NCBI GenBank assembly: GCA_900155405.1
Contig: LT700188.1
Span: 558,001-622,000 of the forward strand
Reading direction: 5' to 3'
DNA: 64,000 nt
Origin: Negativicoccus massiliensis
GTDB lineage: Bacteria; Bacillota; Negativicutes; Veillonellales; Negativicoccaceae
Shown: positions 19,165-28,783 of the stretch, piece by piece
Layout of the letters: each line of letters begins with the position of its first letter
How positions within the stretch are numbered: position 1 is the stretch's first letter
Made by a program: the position numbers and the translations under genes
Notes under the pieces: model-generated
Seen by the model: the letters and a program-made list of their open reading frames with translations, nothing else
Database searches by the model: none
What the model was told of the DNA's origin: nothing

Positions 19165-19491
19165 TTATTCTGCGTATTCCGCAAATGCCGCTTTCAGTTC
19201 ATCCGGACGATTACCGACGATTCGTTTTACTTCTTCGCCGTTCTGGAAGAAAATGAGGCTCGGTACGCCCATCACGTCCATTTGACCGGCGAGATCGCCG
19301 CCTTCATCCACATTCACTTTGACAACTTTGACCTTGCCCGCATATTCTTCCGCGAGCTTATCAACTACCGGCGTAATCATTTTACACGGGCCGCACCACG
19401 AAGCCCAAAAATCAACCAATACAGCGCCTTTTTCAGCTTTTACTTCCGATTCAAATTCTTGTGCAGTGGTAATTTCTGTAATATTTGCCAT
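19165..19491 (-). CDS. trxA: Thioredoxin
   Basis: A 108-residue classical thioredoxin with the active site FWASWCGPCKMI and the cis-Pro loop MGVPSLIFF. It reduces protein disulphides in the cytoplasm. A GAGGTGA site precedes the ATG. It is a monocistronic unit, with its own consensus promoter (TTGACA-N17-TATGAT) and terminator, between the RNase P RNA gene and rpmE2. Confidence 0.97.
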   Translation of the reverse strand: MANITEITTAQEFESEVKAEKGAVLVDFWASWCGPCKMITPVVDKLAEEYAGKVKVVKVNVDEGGDLAGQMDVMGVPSLIFFQNGEEVKRIVGNRPDELKAAFAEYAE

Positions 19492-19544
19492 TGGGTATCA
19501 CCTCATGTAATGTATATCGAAAAATATAGAAATTCTGTATCAAT

Positions 19545-19573
19545 ATCATACCTATTTTCTGTCGGTATGTCAA
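19545..19573 (-). promoter_or_regulatory. Promoter of trxA
   Basis: Minus-strand consensus TTGACA (19568-19573), a 17-nt spacer and TATGAT (19545-19550). The predicted start is about 50 nt before the trxA ATG. Confidence 0.85.
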
Positions 19574-19643
19574 GTTTACCGCCGCACAAAAGTGATTGAA
19601 CACGGATATCGCAAACATTTTTCTAAGGAATGGAAATAAAAAT

Positions 19644-19668
19644 AAAAAATCCGCTGCTGCGGATTTTT
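19644..19668 (-). terminator. Intrinsic terminator after the RNase P RNA
   Basis: AAAAAATCCGC / GCGGATTTTTT with a short TGC-type loop, directly downstream (minus strand) of the P1 closing strand of rnpB. Confidence 0.9.
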
Positions 19669-19671
19669 TAT

Positions 19672-20010
19672 TACGAGTAGTCAATAAGCCGAGTTCTGTA
19701 CGTTTACACGTGACAATCATCTTTCTAGACAGCCGATTACTCGACTGTTCAAGCGACACACCCAAAAGGTCAGCGGGCAACTTCATCCCTTTTCTATTCG
19801 GTCTTGCCCCGAGTGAGGTTTACCTGGCCGACGGGTTACCCCGCCGCCGGTATGCTCTTACCATACCGTTCCACCCTTACCGTTACCGGCGGTTTACATT
19901 TCTGTGGCACTATCTCTGAGGTCACCCTCGCCGGACGTTATCCGGCACTCTGCCCTGCGGAGCTCGGACTTTCCTCGAGCCTACGCTCGCGATTGTCTTT
20001 CGTACTCGTT
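19672..20010 (-). ncRNA. rnpB: RNase P RNA, class A
   Basis: The catalytic RNA that trims tRNA 5' leaders. The conserved core elements are readable on the minus strand: the GAGGAAAGTCCGAGC block (P4/J region), GGGTGACCTC, CCACAGAAA, GGTAAGGGTGGAA and the 3' ACAGAACTCGGCTTA. The outer P1 helix pairs ACGAGTA at the 5' end with TACTCGT at the 3' end (19673-19679), which fixes both boundaries to within a few bases. It has its own promoter and terminator. About 339 nt, normal for the family. Confidence 0.96.
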
Positions 20011-20015
20011 CTGTT

Positions 20016-20044
20016 AGCATATCATTTTTTTACAATACCGTCAA
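20016..20044 (-). promoter_or_regulatory. Promoter of rnpB
   Basis: Minus-strand TTGACG (20039-20044), a 17-nt spacer and TATGCT (20016-20021). The predicted start near 20009-20010 agrees with the P1 boundary of the RNA. The -35 box overlaps the end of the nif3 gene. Confidence 0.8.
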
Positions 20045-21156
20045 TTTCCCCAAAATGAAAATATATCCGCCCGCACGGGATCAGCGACAATGTTCAAGCG
20101 TACGTTTTCCGTCGCAAGCGCTTGGGTCAAATACTCCGCCAGACGATCAGCAATTTTGATCTCCGTGTGGTAATGGTGTCCGTCGACTACCACGATTCCT
20201 TGCGCCGCGGCACGCTGCGCCTCGTGGTATTTGACATCGGCGGTCAAATATAAATCCGCCCCCTGCTGCACCGCGGCATCGGCAAATTCCATACCGGCAC
20301 CGCTGCAAAGCGCAACGCGCTCAACGGTTTCACTTTGCCCGGCATACCGCAATACCGGAATTTCTAAAGTAGTTTGAATTTGCCTAAGTGCTTCCTCCAG
20401 CGACAACGTTTTGGGAAAGCGACCGATCCGCCCCAGGTAGGACGTTTCCCGCGGTCGTTCCAACGGATACACATCATACGCCACTTCTTCGTAGGGATGC
20501 GCGGCCAGCATCGCGCGGAGCACTGTGTTTAAGTCCTGTGCCGGCACGATGGCTTCCACGCGTTCTTCTTCGACCGTTTCCATTTGCCCCGGATTTCCCA
20601 AAAAAGGCTGCGCGCCGGATAACGGTAAAAAGCGTCCCTGCCCCTGCGTACTGAACGTGCAATGCGAGTAATCGCCGAGCGCGCCGGCGCCGTGATCCCC
20701 CATAGCGACGCGCACCGCGTCCGCATGCGTTTGCGGGGTGAATACCGCCACTTTGTAAAACGGCTCGTGATGCACCGGTACAAGTCCTTCCACATCGACA
20801 AGCCCGATTTGTTCCGCCAGTAGATCATTTACGCCCGCGGTCGCAATATCCAAATTCGTATGCGCGGCGTAGCAGGCGATATCATTTTGCACCAAAAGTC
20901 GCACCAAGTCCGCGACCGGATCTCCCGCAACCAATTGTTTCAACGGTTTGAACAGAATCGGATGATGCGCGACGATGAGGTTGATACCATGCTCTTTCGC
21001 ATAACGTATATTTTCCTTTGTGACATCAAGCGCCGTTAAGATACCGGTCACTTCCGTCTCCGGGTCACCAACCAGCAGCCCTACATTGTCCCAGTCTTCC
21101 GCCAATTTCGGCGACGCCCATTCTTCCAACGCCTGCATTATCTTTCGGATTCGCAT
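20041..21156 (-). CDS. Nif3-like dinuclear metal-centre protein with PII-like insertion
   Basis: A YqfO-type NIF3 protein of about 371 residues. The N-terminal NIF3 half (LAEDWDNVGLLVGDPE, IVAHHPILFKPL, CYAAHTNLD) and the C-terminal half (SGAGMEFADAA, DVKYHEAQRAA, DGHHYHTEI) flank an inserted PII/CutA-like domain (YKVAVFTPQTHADAVRVAMG to HPYEEVAYDVYPLE). The His and Asp residues are those that bind the two metals. Two starts are possible, 21156 (MRIRKIMQAL) and 21138 (MQALEEW, one base overlapping trmK TAATG); the longer one fits the family N-terminus. It is coupled to trmK, as in Bacillus. Biochemical role unknown. Confidence 0.9.
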   Translation of the reverse strand: MRIRKIMQALEEWASPKLAEDWDNVGLLVGDPETEVTGILTALDVTKENIRYAKEHGINLIVAHHPILFKPLKQLVAGDPVADLVRLLVQNDIACYAAHTNLDIATAGVNDLLAEQIGLVDVEGLVPVHHEPFYKVAVFTPQTHADAVRVAMGDHGAGALGDYSHCTFSTQGQGRFLPLSGAQPFLGNPGQMETVEEERVEAIVPAQDLNTVLRAMLAAHPYEEVAYDVYPLERPRETSYLGRIGRFPKTLSLEEALRQIQTTLEIPVLRYAGQSETVERVALCSGAGMEFADAAVQQGADLYLTADVKYHEAQRAAAQGIVVVDGHHYHTEIKIADRLAEYLTQALATENVRLNIVADPVRADIFSFWGN

Positions 21157-21866
21157 TGCTGCAGCATCTCCTTCCACTGTGCGATATGTTTCTCCAACGA
21201 ATATAATTCCGCCTGCCGTGCCGAGGATCGCTCTTTCGCGTGCAATAAGCCGTTACGGTGGGCTTGCGCGCGCTGAATTAACCGATGCAGATGACGGGAA
21301 AGCAGCGGCGCGCGGGTTTCCCAAAGGTAGGGTCCGACCGCCGCGAGTTTCTCCGGCAGATCCTGCTTCCCGGGAACGACACGAATGATTTCATAGAGGT
21401 GTTTACCTTCTTCACAAAGCCATTCCCGATCAATTTTCAGACCAAGTTTCCGCAAGCTTCGTCGCAACATCGCCTGACCCGTCATCGGCTGCAAAATAAT
21501 AAATGCCAGTTTTTGATACACTTCCGGCCGCGCCTGTAAAAGTTCCCGCATCAACGGACCGCCCATGCCCGCCAAAATAATACCGTCCGCCTCGCCCGCC
21601 TGCAATATTTCCAAGCCACTGCCCAGGCGAAAATCCGCCTGCGCGCTGCAGTGCGTCCGGCAAAAGTTTTGCCGCGCTTTGGCCAACGGTCCTTGCCGTA
21701 AATCGCTGACGATGACGTGACGCGCCCGCTTTTTTTCGAGCAGGTACAAGGGCACGTAGCCGTGATCGCTACCGATATCGGCTACGGTACCGCATACGGG
21801 CACGGCATCTGCCACGGTTTGCAAACGCGGTGACAACGTCACAGAAGGCGCTGCGCCATCCTGCAT
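21138..21866 (-). CDS. trmK: tRNA (adenine(22)-N1)-methyltransferase
   Basis: SAM-dependent methylase of A22 in the D-stem of tRNAs. The SAM motif VADIGSDHGYVPLYLL, then LAGMGGPLMRELL and FIILQPMTGQAMLRRSL, identify the TrmK (YqfN) family, and a C-terminal coiled coil is seen. The open frame continues upstream through the tRNA terminator to 21932. The real start is the ATG at 21866, which has GGAAGGAG 7 nt before it, giving 242 residues. It is coupled to the Nif3-like gene and lies downstream of dnaG-sigma, as in Bacillus. Confidence 0.92.
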   Translation of the reverse strand: MQDGAAPSVTLSPRLQTVADAVPVCGTVADIGSDHGYVPLYLLEKKRARHVIVSDLRQGPLAKARQNFCRTHCSAQADFRLGSGLEILQAGEADGIILAGMGGPLMRELLQARPEVYQKLAFIILQPMTGQAMLRRSLRKLGLKIDREWLCEEGKHLYEIIRVVPGKQDLPEKLAAVGPYLWETRAPLLSRHLHRLIQRAQAHRNGLLHAKERSSARQAELYSLEKHIAQWKEMLQQCESER

Positions 21867-21883
21867 ACAAGAACTCCTTCCGA

Positions 21884-21909
21884 CAAAAAAGGACGACCGC
21901 AGTCGTCCT
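21884..21909 (-). terminator. Intrinsic terminator after the CAU tRNA
   Basis: AGGACGAC / GTCGTCCT with a CGCA loop followed on the minus strand by six T residues. It separates the tRNA transcript from trmK. Confidence 0.9.
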
Positions 21910-21920
21910 ACAATGCAATG

Positions 21921-21995
21921 TGGTGGGCCCACCTGGGATCGAACCAGGGACCGACCGGTTATGAGCCGGCTGCTCTACCCCTGAGCTATAGGCCC
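21921..21995 (-). tRNA. tRNA with CAU anticodon (Met elongator or Ile2)
   Basis: A 75-nt tRNA with encoded CCA. The acceptor stem pairs GGGCCTA with TGGGCCC, the D arm is AGCTCAGGGGTAGAGC, the anticodon stem-loop is GCCGGCTCATAACCGGT (anticodon CAT), and the T arm is CCTGGTTCGATCCCAGG. It is not an initiator, because the first pair is G1-C72 and the three G-C pairs at the anticodon stem base are absent. Elongator Met and lysidine-modified Ile2 tRNAs both carry CAU and cannot be separated with certainty by eye. Confidence 0.95.
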
Positions 21996-22016
21996 GGTGT
22001 ATAAATATACTTTTCT

Positions 22017-22046
22017 ATTATACAAAAGCATATAAAGACCTGTCAA
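22017..22046 (-). promoter_or_regulatory. Promoter of the CAU tRNA
   Basis: Minus-strand consensus TTGACA (22041-22046), an 18-nt spacer and TATAAT (22017-22022), only 4 nt past the rpoD stop codon. It gives the tRNA its own strong transcription apart from the dnaG-sigma operon. Confidence 0.88.
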
Positions 22047-22049
22047 ACA

Positions 22050-23972
22050 TCAGAGGTAGTCGGTAATCTTCTCGCGTTTCCCGCGGCTGCGCAATTTTTC
22101 CAAGGCTTTGCGCTCGATCTGACGAATCCGTTCGCGCGTAACGTCAAAGTATTGCCCGACTTCTTCCAGCGTTCTCTGTTTACCGTCTTTTAACCCGAAA
22201 CGCAAATAGATAACTTCCCGTTCGCGTTTGGTAAGACCTTGCAAAATATCATCGACCTGCTCCTTGAGCAAAATGGCGGAAGCTGCTTCTTCCGGAGCGA
22301 CGGCATTGCGGTCTTCGATAAATTCCACCAAGTGGGAATCTTCTTCTTCACCGATCGGCGTTTCCAACGAAACCGGTTCCTGCGAAATTTTCATGATCTC
22401 GCGCACACGTTCCACGGTAATGTCCATTTGCTCGGCGATTTCTTCCGGCGTTGCTTCGCGTCCCAGCTCCTGCAATAAATTGCGGGCCGTTCGCGAAAGT
22501 TTGTTGATGGTTTCCACCATATGCACCGGAATACGAATCGTACGCGCCTGATCGGCGATCGCGCGGGTAATCGCCTGGCGAATCCACCAGGTCGCATACG
22601 TGCTGAATTTGTAACCTTTTTTATAGTCGAATTTATCGACGGCTTTGATTAAACCGAGATTACCTTCTTGCATTAAATCCAAAAATTGCATGCCCCGGCC
22701 GACGTAGCGTTTCGCAATACTGACGACCAAACGCAAATTGGCATCCGTCAGATCCTGCTTGGCAAAATGCGCGTCCGCTAAAACGCTGCCCTCGTTGTGG
22801 CGCATTTCATCCGTGACGAGCCCTGCCTCCAACCGGCTTTGCACTTCGTCAGGTGATAAAAAGGCTTCGCTCGGCGTTGTCTCCGCGTTTTCTTCATCGG
22901 ACGGAAGTTCCGCCATGGCCGTCGCCATTTCTACCGCTTGCTCTATATTTAATCCGTCCGCAGGCTTCATCTGCAAAATGTCCAATGATGTTTGCAAAAT
23001 ATCCGCCGTCGTTTCGTTCCATTCCAATTCGGAAGGAACTTGGAACGCCGTATACGGAATTTCCCCCTGCGCGTCACTTACCTGAGCCATCGCCGCTACC
23101 CAACGGATCACAGCCTGTCGCTGCGCCTGCGTTTCCATAATCAATTTGCCTGCTTCGATACGCTTGGCAAGTGCTACTTCTTCCGGCGCCTTTAACAACG
23201 AAACGCGACCAATTTCTTTAAGGTACATGCGCACCGGATCATCTAAATGGATATTGTCATTACTGTCCTGTAAGTTTTCCGAAGCTGCTTTACGCGCTTC
23301 GCGCGCTTCACTGTCTTCGTCTTCATCGTCGTCCGCCAGCGCCTCTTCCTTCTCTTCGCTGTTGACCATTTCAATATTCTCTTTATAGAAGCGAGCGTAA
23401 ATTTTTTCAATTTTTTCCGCGCTTAAATCAAACCGTTCGAAAGCATCCATGACTTCTTCATACGTCAACACGCCGTCGCGTCGGCCGCGTTCCACCAAAA
23501 GCATCAGAACCTGATCAAGACTTGCGCCTCCTTTGATCAGCTGCTGCATCGATTGGGCATCATCGACTGCAACGGTGCGTTTTGATGCTTTCCCTTTGCT
23601 CTTCTTTTTAGTTTTGGATGCGGTCGTTTTTTTGTCGGCGTCTGCCTTTTTCTTGGTCTTTTTTGAGGCTTTTTCCACCGGTGTCGTCACGGTGACTTGA
23701 TCATCCTCCGTGATCGCAAGCGGAAGGCCCGCCTCCTGTAATTGCCGCGTCAACAATGTACGACTGCGTTTCGAAAAATGATGCGGAGTCAAAATGGAAG
23801 ACGCGGCGGCCGTATCCTGCGGCTTGGTCTGATACCATTCGATCAAATCCTGCCGAGCGATTTCGATTCGTTCCGGCACCGTCAGGCGAGCTCGTTTTTT
23901 TGTCGTCTTGGTTTGGTTAGTTGCCGTCATAGTTCCTTCCTCTTCCACAGCTCCGTACTTGCTTTGTTTCAA
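22050..23972 (-). CDS. rpoD: Primary sigma factor RpoD with extended N-terminus
   Basis: A sigma-70 family factor of 640 residues. From the N-terminus: an unrecognised basic-to-mixed domain (about 30-98), a Lys-rich linker (about 99-132), sigma 1.1 (about 141-203), an acidic stretch (about 207-222), sigma 1.2 ([12 protein letters not shown], about 244-255), a non-conserved region (about 285-400), then regions 2 ([18 protein letters not shown]), 3 and 4.2 ([20 protein letters not shown]). A TTG start at 23972 with AAGGAG 8 nt upstream fits best; the ATG at 23930 also has a GGAAGGA site. It follows a second sigma gene after 17 nt, both downstream of dnaG. Confidence 0.95.
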   Translation of the reverse strand: MKQSKYGAVEEEGTMTATNQTKTTKKRARLTVPERIEIARQDLIEWYQTKPQDTAAASSILTPHHFSKRSRTLLTRQLQEAGLPLAITEDDQVTVTTPVEKASKKTKKKADADKKTTASKTKKKSKGKASKRTVAVDDAQSMQQLIKGGASLDQVLMLLVERGRRDGVLTYEEVMDAFERFDLSAEKIEKIYARFYKENIEMVNSEEKEEALADDDEDEDSEAREARKAASENLQDSNDNIHLDDPVRMYLKEIGRVSLLKAPEEVALAKRIEAGKLIMETQAQRQAVIRWVAAMAQVSDAQGEIPYTAFQVPSELEWNETTADILQTSLDILQMKPADGLNIEQAVEMATAMAELPSDEENAETTPSEAFLSPDEVQSRLEAGLVTDEMRHNEGSVLADAHFAKQDLTDANLRLVVSIAKRYVGRGMQFLDLMQEGNLGLIKAVDKFDYKKGYKFSTYATWWIRQAITRAIADQARTIRIPVHMVETINKLSRTARNLLQELGREATPEEIAEQMDITVERVREIMKISQEPVSLETPIGEEEDSHLVEFIEDRNAVAPEEAASAILLKEQVDDILQGLTKREREVIYLRFGLKDGKQRTLEEVGQYFDVTRERIRQIERKALEKLRSRGKREKITDYL

Positions 23973-23989
23973 AAATCTCTCTCCTTAAA

Positions 23990-25081
23990 TCAGCGCAATA
24001 ATTTTTCTTGCGTTTTCAGCTTTTCCAGTGCTTTGCGTTCGATTTGCCGGATTCTCTCACGTGTAACGTCAAAATATCGTCCGACTTCTTCAAGCGTACG
24101 ATGTTTGCCGTCACGCAAACCGAAGCGCAGGTAAATGACTTCGCGCTCGCGTTCAGGCAACGTATTAAGCGCCGCTTCAATCTGCTCGCGTTGCAATGTT
24201 TCCGCCACGGCTTCTTCCGGCGCTACCGCATCGCGATCTTCAATGAACGAGCCCAAGTGGGAATCTTCCTCTTCCCCGACCGGTTTTTCCAACGAAACCG
24301 GTTCTTCCGCAATTTTTCGAATCTCTCGTACTCGTTCAACCGTTACTTCCATCGCTTCAGCGACTTCTTCAATCGTCGCCTCGCGTCCTTTTTCCTGTCC
24401 GATCTGGCGGGTCAACCGATTCATCCGATTGATCGTTTCCACCATATGTACCGGAACACGGATCGTGCGCGCCTGATCGGCAATCGCCCGCGTAATGGCC
24501 TGGCGAATCCACCAGGTCGCATAGGTACTGAACTTAAACCCCTTTGTATAATCGTACTTTTCCACAGCCCGCAGTAAACCGAGATTGCCTTCCTGGATCA
24601 AGTCCAAAAACGGCAAACCGCGACCGTGGTATTTTTTGGCAATACTTACTACCAAACGCAGATTGGCATCGGAAAGCTCTTTGCGAGCCATATCGGCATC
24701 CGCTTCCAGATCGCGCTGTTCACGTTTCGTGTAGCCTTCCACCTCGCGTCCTGCTTCAATGCGCTGCGCCAGTTCCACTTCTTCGTCGGCCGTCAATAAG
24801 TCGACCTGACCGATTTCTTTTAAATAGGTTTGCACCGCGTCATCGACGCGACCGCCGGACGCTTCCGTCGCCTCCGCCTGGGCGGCGGCGGGCGATGTGA
24901 CCGCGCAAAGGACGAGCCCTCGCTTGGCCAATGCGGTGAGCATCTGGTCCCATTTACGATACGAAAAACCTTGCTGCACCGCATACTCTTGCCAAACGCT
25001 GTACGCAAGGTTTCCCTGCTTATCCGCGCGAGCTACAAGACTTGCGACGTGCGCGCGATTGCCTTTCTCCGTTGCTTGCAT
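23990..25081 (-). CDS. Second RpoD-like sigma-70 factor (short form)
   Basis: A sigma-70 factor of about 363 residues. It has a short N-terminal winged-helix-like segment ([17 protein letters not shown]), sigma 1.2 ([22 protein letters not shown]), regions 2.1-2.4 ([33 protein letters not shown]), region 3 and region 4.2 ([20 protein letters not shown]). The promoter-contact helices are nearly identical to those of the neighbouring 640-residue RpoD, but the non-conserved region is missing. The preferred start is ATG 25081 (AAAGGAGG 4 nt upstream); ATG 25102 overlapping the dnaG stop (TGATG) is also possible. It sits between dnaG and rpoD. Confidence 0.93.
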   Translation of the reverse strand: MQATEKGNRAHVASLVARADKQGNLAYSVWQEYAVQQGFSYRKWDQMLTALAKRGLVLCAVTSPAAAQAEATEASGGRVDDAVQTYLKEIGQVDLLTADEEVELAQRIEAGREVEGYTKREQRDLEADADMARKELSDANLRLVVSIAKKYHGRGLPFLDLIQEGNLGLLRAVEKYDYTKGFKFSTYATWWIRQAITRAIADQARTIRVPVHMVETINRMNRLTRQIGQEKGREATIEEVAEAMEVTVERVREIRKIAEEPVSLEKPVGEEEDSHLGSFIEDRDAVAPEEAVAETLQREQIEAALNTLPEREREVIYLRFGLRDGKHRTLEEVGRYFDVTRERIRQIERKALEKLKTQEKLLR

Positions 25082-25101
25082 GGCGCCTCCTTTACCACTC
25101 A

Positions 25102-26877
25102 TCACAGGGAATGAATCCTTTGTGAAATTTCTACGACTAATTCCATTTCCCTGCGAAACGCTTCGACATCTCCCGCCTGATTATACTGTTCGGCCGCTTT
25201 TCTGTGCGCATTATAGGAGCGCACCAGCGTCGCCTTGCGGAGGCGTCGGATAAGTAATGCCACGTCGGTGGTTCGTGGCGTCAGCCCATCTATTATAACA
25301 CCCGAAAGCCGTGCTTGCTCGTCGGCCGTCAAAGAAATTTCACGACCGATTTGCGCCGCATTCACCGTGTCGTTTGCCGTCGTCTGTAAAAAGGCAAAAA
25401 TATTTTTCCACAGAGGATCGGTAAAATCTTCCGCCGTCAGCTGATCGAGCAGTTCCCGGCGTTGCGCCGAACCGCTGAACAGCAGATGCATCGCATCGTC
25501 TTCCGCCGGATCGGCTGTGACGCGCGGCGCATCGGTCGCTTCCGCATGGTTGCCCGCCGGCGCAATGTACACATTTTTAGCTTGCGTTTTGGCGATTTTT
25601 TGCGCTTCACTGCGCACGATATTTTCATTCATGCGTAAGCGTGTCGCCAAACGCCGCAGATAACTGTCGATGGTAATGGCATTATCCGTTTGCATGATTT
25701 CCGGAATAAATTCCTGAACAATCATATTTTTGCCGTCGGCAGTGGTCGCGTCGTGACTCGCAATGATTTCATCCAGCCGGTAGTCCAGCACGTTCTGCGC
25801 CATGGCAATGACATCTTCCCACGCCTTCGCGCCGTGTTGTTTAATGTATTCATCCGGATCTTTCCCGTCGGGAAGCGTCGCAATACGAAGTTTCAAACCC
25901 GATTCGCGCGCGATGGCAATCGCCCTTCGGGTCGCTTCGCGGCCGGCTCGATCCATATCATACGCGACGATCGCCACATCGCAGATACGACGCAGCAGTT
26001 GTGCCTGACGTTGCGTGAATGCCGTACCGAGAGACGCGATGACATTGGTCACGCCCAAATTGTGAACGCCTACTACGTCCATGTAACCTTCGACCAGCAC
26101 CGCCTGTTTCGTTCTCCGAATCTCTTTGCGGGCCCGTTCCATCGCGAAGAGCAGGTCGCCTTTATGAAAGATCGGCGATTCCGGTGAGTTCAAATACTTC
26201 GGCTCGCCTTCTTCGACGATGCGACCGCCGAAAGCCACCACGCGTCCCTTATCATCACGAATCGGAAACATGCAGCGCCCGCGGAAGCGATCATACGTTT
26301 TCCCGTTTTTCGTCAAGCACAAACCGCTCTTAATCAAATCTTTTTCCCGGTAACCGCGTTCGCGAAAATCACGATATAAGCGATCCCATTGCGGCGGCGC
26401 AAAGCCGAGTTTAAAGTCAACAATGGTCTGCGCGGATAGACCCCGTTTCTTAAAATACTCAATCCCTACCGCGCCCATGCGTGTTTTCGTCAGACAATTA
26501 TGAAAATAGTCGGCCGCCAAATCACAGATTTCATACAATCGTTGCCGCTCTTCTTCCCGCTCACGTTCGGCCGGCGACAGATCCGCTTTGGGAATTTCCA
26601 AACCGATCCGTTGCGCCAGCTTTTCCACGGATTCCGGGAATGAAATGTTTTCTATCTTTTGCACAAATTGAAAAACGTCACCGCCCGCATGGCAACCGAA
26701 ACAATAAAAAAACTCCTTGTCGGGTGAGACGGAAAACGACGGCGTCTTTTCTTCATGAAACGGACAGCACGCCCAATAGTTATTCTGTTTTCGGGTCAGC
26801 GGCACGTAGCTTCCGACCACATCGACAATCGGATTGCCGGCACGTACCTGCTCAATAAATTCTTTGCTGAACTGCAT
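25102..26877 (-). CDS. dnaG: DNA primase
   Basis: Synthesises RNA primers at the replication fork. The N-terminal CHC2 zinc finger ([11 protein letters not shown] ... CFGCHAGG, residues about 38-66), the RNA polymerase/TOPRIM core ([28 protein letters not shown]), and a C-terminal DnaB-interacting helical domain make up 591 residues. The frame is open to 26955, but the GGAGGCG site and the family start place the ATG at 26877 ([11 protein letters not shown]). It heads the dnaG-sigma-sigma operon and is separated from rny by a terminator. Confidence 0.97.
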   Translation of the reverse strand: MQFSKEFIEQVRAGNPIVDVVGSYVPLTRKQNNYWACCPFHEEKTPSFSVSPDKEFFYCFGCHAGGDVFQFVQKIENISFPESVEKLAQRIGLEIPKADLSPAEREREEERQRLYEICDLAADYFHNCLTKTRMGAVGIEYFKKRGLSAQTIVDFKLGFAPPQWDRLYRDFRERGYREKDLIKSGLCLTKNGKTYDRFRGRCMFPIRDDKGRVVAFGGRIVEEGEPKYLNSPESPIFHKGDLLFAMERARKEIRRTKQAVLVEGYMDVVGVHNLGVTNVIASLGTAFTQRQAQLLRRICDVAIVAYDMDRAGREATRRAIAIARESGLKLRIATLPDGKDPDEYIKQHGAKAWEDVIAMAQNVLDYRLDEIIASHDATTADGKNMIVQEFIPEIMQTDNAITIDSYLRRLATRLRMNENIVRSEAQKIAKTQAKNVYIAPAGNHAEATDAPRVTADPAEDDAMHLLFSGSAQRRELLDQLTAEDFTDPLWKNIFAFLQTTANDTVNAAQIGREISLTADEQARLSGVIIDGLTPRTTDVALLIRRLRKATLVRSYNAHRKAAEQYNQAGDVEAFRREMELVVEISQRIHSL

Positions 26878-26940
26878 AACGCCTCCGTTTCTGATATATG
26901 TATTAACCGTGGAACGGAAAAATCCTTTTTTCATCCACGT

Positions 26941-26970
26941 AAAAACCGTCGTCATAATGACGACGGTTTT
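26941..26970 (-). terminator. Intrinsic terminator after rny
   Basis: AAAACCGTCGTCA / TGACGACGGTTTT with a TAA loop and five further T residues on the minus strand. It separates rny from dnaG. Confidence 0.85.
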
Positions 26971-26972
26971 AT

Positions 26973-28517
26973 TTATTTGGCATAATCGGTCGCCCTGGTT
27001 TCCCGAATGACGACTACTTTGACCTGCCCCGGATACTTGAGTTCGTTTTCGATACGTGTGGCAATTTTATGTACCAATAACGTAGCTTCGTCTTCGTTTA
27101 CTTTTTCCGGTTTGACCATGACACGAATTTCACGACCGGCCTGAATCGCAAAGCAACTTTCCACACCGTCAAACGATTTGGCGATTTCTTCCAACTTCGT
27201 GAGACGTTTCAAATAATTTTCCAGCGTTTCGCGACGAGCGCCCGGCCGTGCAGCTGAAATCGCATCCGCTGCCGCTACCAGAACCGCTTCCACATAGGTC
27301 GCTTCCGTATCGCCGTGATGGGATCCGATCGCATTCACCACAACGTCCGGTTCATGGTACTTCTTGGCAATCTCTACACCCAATTCCACATGCGTGCCTT
27401 CCGTTTCCTGATCGATCGCTTTGCCGATATCATGCAACAGGCCGGCACGACGTGCCATGCCCACATCGGCTCCGATCTCGGCGGCCAGCGTGCCCGCTAA
27501 CATCGCCACTTCCACGGAGTGCTGCAGAACGTTTTGACCATAACTGGTACGATATTTCAATCGTCCCAATATCTTAATCAGCTCGGGATGTAAATCGTGG
27601 ATACCGACGTCGAATGTCGCCTGTTCACCGGCTTCACGCATCGCTTTATCCACTTCTCGTTTGGCTTTTTCGACGGTTTCTTCAATACGAGCCGGATGTA
27701 TTCTGCCGTCTTTAATCAAGTTTTCCAAGGCGATACGAGCGACTTCCCGTCGTATGGAATGGAAACCGGAAAGCGTCACCGCTTCCGGAGTATCATCAAT
27801 GATTAAATCTACACCGGTCGCCATCTCCAGCGCGCGAATGTTGCGCCCTTCACGACCGATAATCCGACCCTTCATTTCATCATTCGGCAAGCTCACCACC
27901 GAAATCGTAGTTTCGGCGACCTGATCAGCGGCGTTACGTTGAATCGCCAGTGAAATCACTTCGCGCGCGTTTTTATCCGCTTCCGCTTGGAATTGCGTTT
28001 GCAATTCACGAATCAAGACCGCTTGATCATGCTTAATCTGCGTCTCCGTTTGCTCCAGCAACAACGTTTTCGCCTGTTCCGTAGTCAAGCCGGAGATTTC
28101 TTCCAACTTTTGCAACTGCTGCGCATACAGGCTGTCTGCCGCGCTTTGCCGTTCTTTTACTTTCGCATCACGACGCTGCAACGCTTCTTCCTTATGTTCC
28201 AGCGAGTCCGCACGTTTCTCCAAATTTTCTTCTTTTTGCAGTAAACGTCGTTCATACCGTTGTAAATCTGTGCGGCGTTCTTTTTCTTCCTGTTCAAAAT
28301 CAGTACGCAGACGATGCATTTCGTCTTTTGTCTGCAGGACGCTCTCTTTGTACGTGCTGTCCGCATCCCGTCGCGCCTGTGCGACAATGCGGGAAGCTTC
28401 CTGCTCGGCACTGCCGATTTTCGATTCCGCTAAACTGCGTCGTAAAAAATAGCCGCATGCCACGCCGATAATCGCCAAGAGAAGTCCTATCATGAGAGTC
28501 TCAACTATGATCTCCAC
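26973..28517 (-). CDS. rny: Ribonuclease Y
   Basis: Membrane-anchored endoribonuclease that starts mRNA decay. It has an N-terminal transmembrane helix ([16 protein letters not shown]), a long coiled coil (about residues 35-200), a KH domain ([16 protein letters not shown]), and an HD domain ([19 protein letters not shown]), ending in a C-terminal domain. The start is uncertain: the first in-frame codon is GTG at 28517, which abuts the GGGAGG site, and the ATG at 28493 (MIGLLL) has no good ribosome site. A leader of about 75 nt from a consensus promoter holds an 8-bp hairpin just upstream. Confidence 0.93.
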   Translation of the reverse strand: MEIIVETLMIGLLLAIIGVACGYFLRRSLAESKIGSAEQEASRIVAQARRDADSTYKESVLQTKDEMHRLRTDFEQEEKERRTDLQRYERRLLQKEENLEKRADSLEHKEEALQRRDAKVKERQSAADSLYAQQLQKLEEISGLTTEQAKTLLLEQTETQIKHDQAVLIRELQTQFQAEADKNAREVISLAIQRNAADQVAETTISVVSLPNDEMKGRIIGREGRNIRALEMATGVDLIIDDTPEAVTLSGFHSIRREVARIALENLIKDGRIHPARIEETVEKAKREVDKAMREAGEQATFDVGIHDLHPELIKILGRLKYRTSYGQNVLQHSVEVAMLAGTLAAEIGADVGMARRAGLLHDIGKAIDQETEGTHVELGVEIAKKYHEPDVVVNAIGSHHGDTEATYVEAVLVAAADAISAARPGARRETLENYLKRLTKLEEIAKSFDGVESCFAIQAGREIRVMVKPEKVNEDEATLLVHKIATRIENELKYPGQVKVVVIRETRATDYAK

Positions 28518-28527
28518 CTCCCTTGCG

Positions 28528-28547
28528 CATAGAAAATCAACTGATTT
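28528..28547 (-). promoter_or_regulatory. Hairpin in the rny leader
   Basis: The perfect inverted repeat AGAAAATC / GATTTTCT with an AGTT loop lies 5-10 nt before the GGGAGG ribosome site of rny, on the transcript from the promoter at 28601-28629. It has no following T-tract, so it is not a terminator. A role in translation or RNase Y autoregulation is possible but unproved. Confidence 0.5.
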
Positions 28548-28600
28548 TCTATATATTATTTGGTTTTTTTATGTTCATTTCTTACAGATTGCCTTTATTT

Positions 28601-28629
28601 ATTGTAGATTTTTTTAATAATACTGTCAA
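28601..28629 (-). promoter_or_regulatory. Promoter of rny
   Basis: Minus-strand consensus TTGACA (28624-28629), a 17-nt spacer and TACAAT (28601-28606). The predicted start near 28594 leaves a leader of about 75 nt. The remaining bases 28630-28750 hold no recognisable gene, only a small hairpin TGCCGG ... CCGGCA on this strand. Confidence 0.88.
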
Positions 28630-28750
28630 GTAACGTGCCGGCTTATAAATATCTCCGGCATGGGCAAAAAGCTTTTTAACGCGGATGTTTTACGTAGCGC
28701 CAAAAACAACAACAAGAGTAGCAAAAAATATTTTTCATAAATACATTTAC

Positions 28751-28783
28751 AAAAAATGACTCCCGCAAAAGGAGTCATTTTTT
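28751..28783. terminator. Intrinsic terminator after the recX 3' RNA
   Basis: AAAAAATGACTCC / GGAGTCATTTTTT with a CGCAAAA loop, A-rich on one side and T-rich on the other, so it can work in both directions. On the minus strand it ends transcripts coming from recA-recX about 100 nt after the recX stop. Confidence 0.85.

Noticed and set aside
28551-28580. Nine-codon leader peptide in the rny leader (MNIKKPNNI)
   Set aside because: No ribosome binding site and no regulatory sequence such as a run of one codon type; probably chance.
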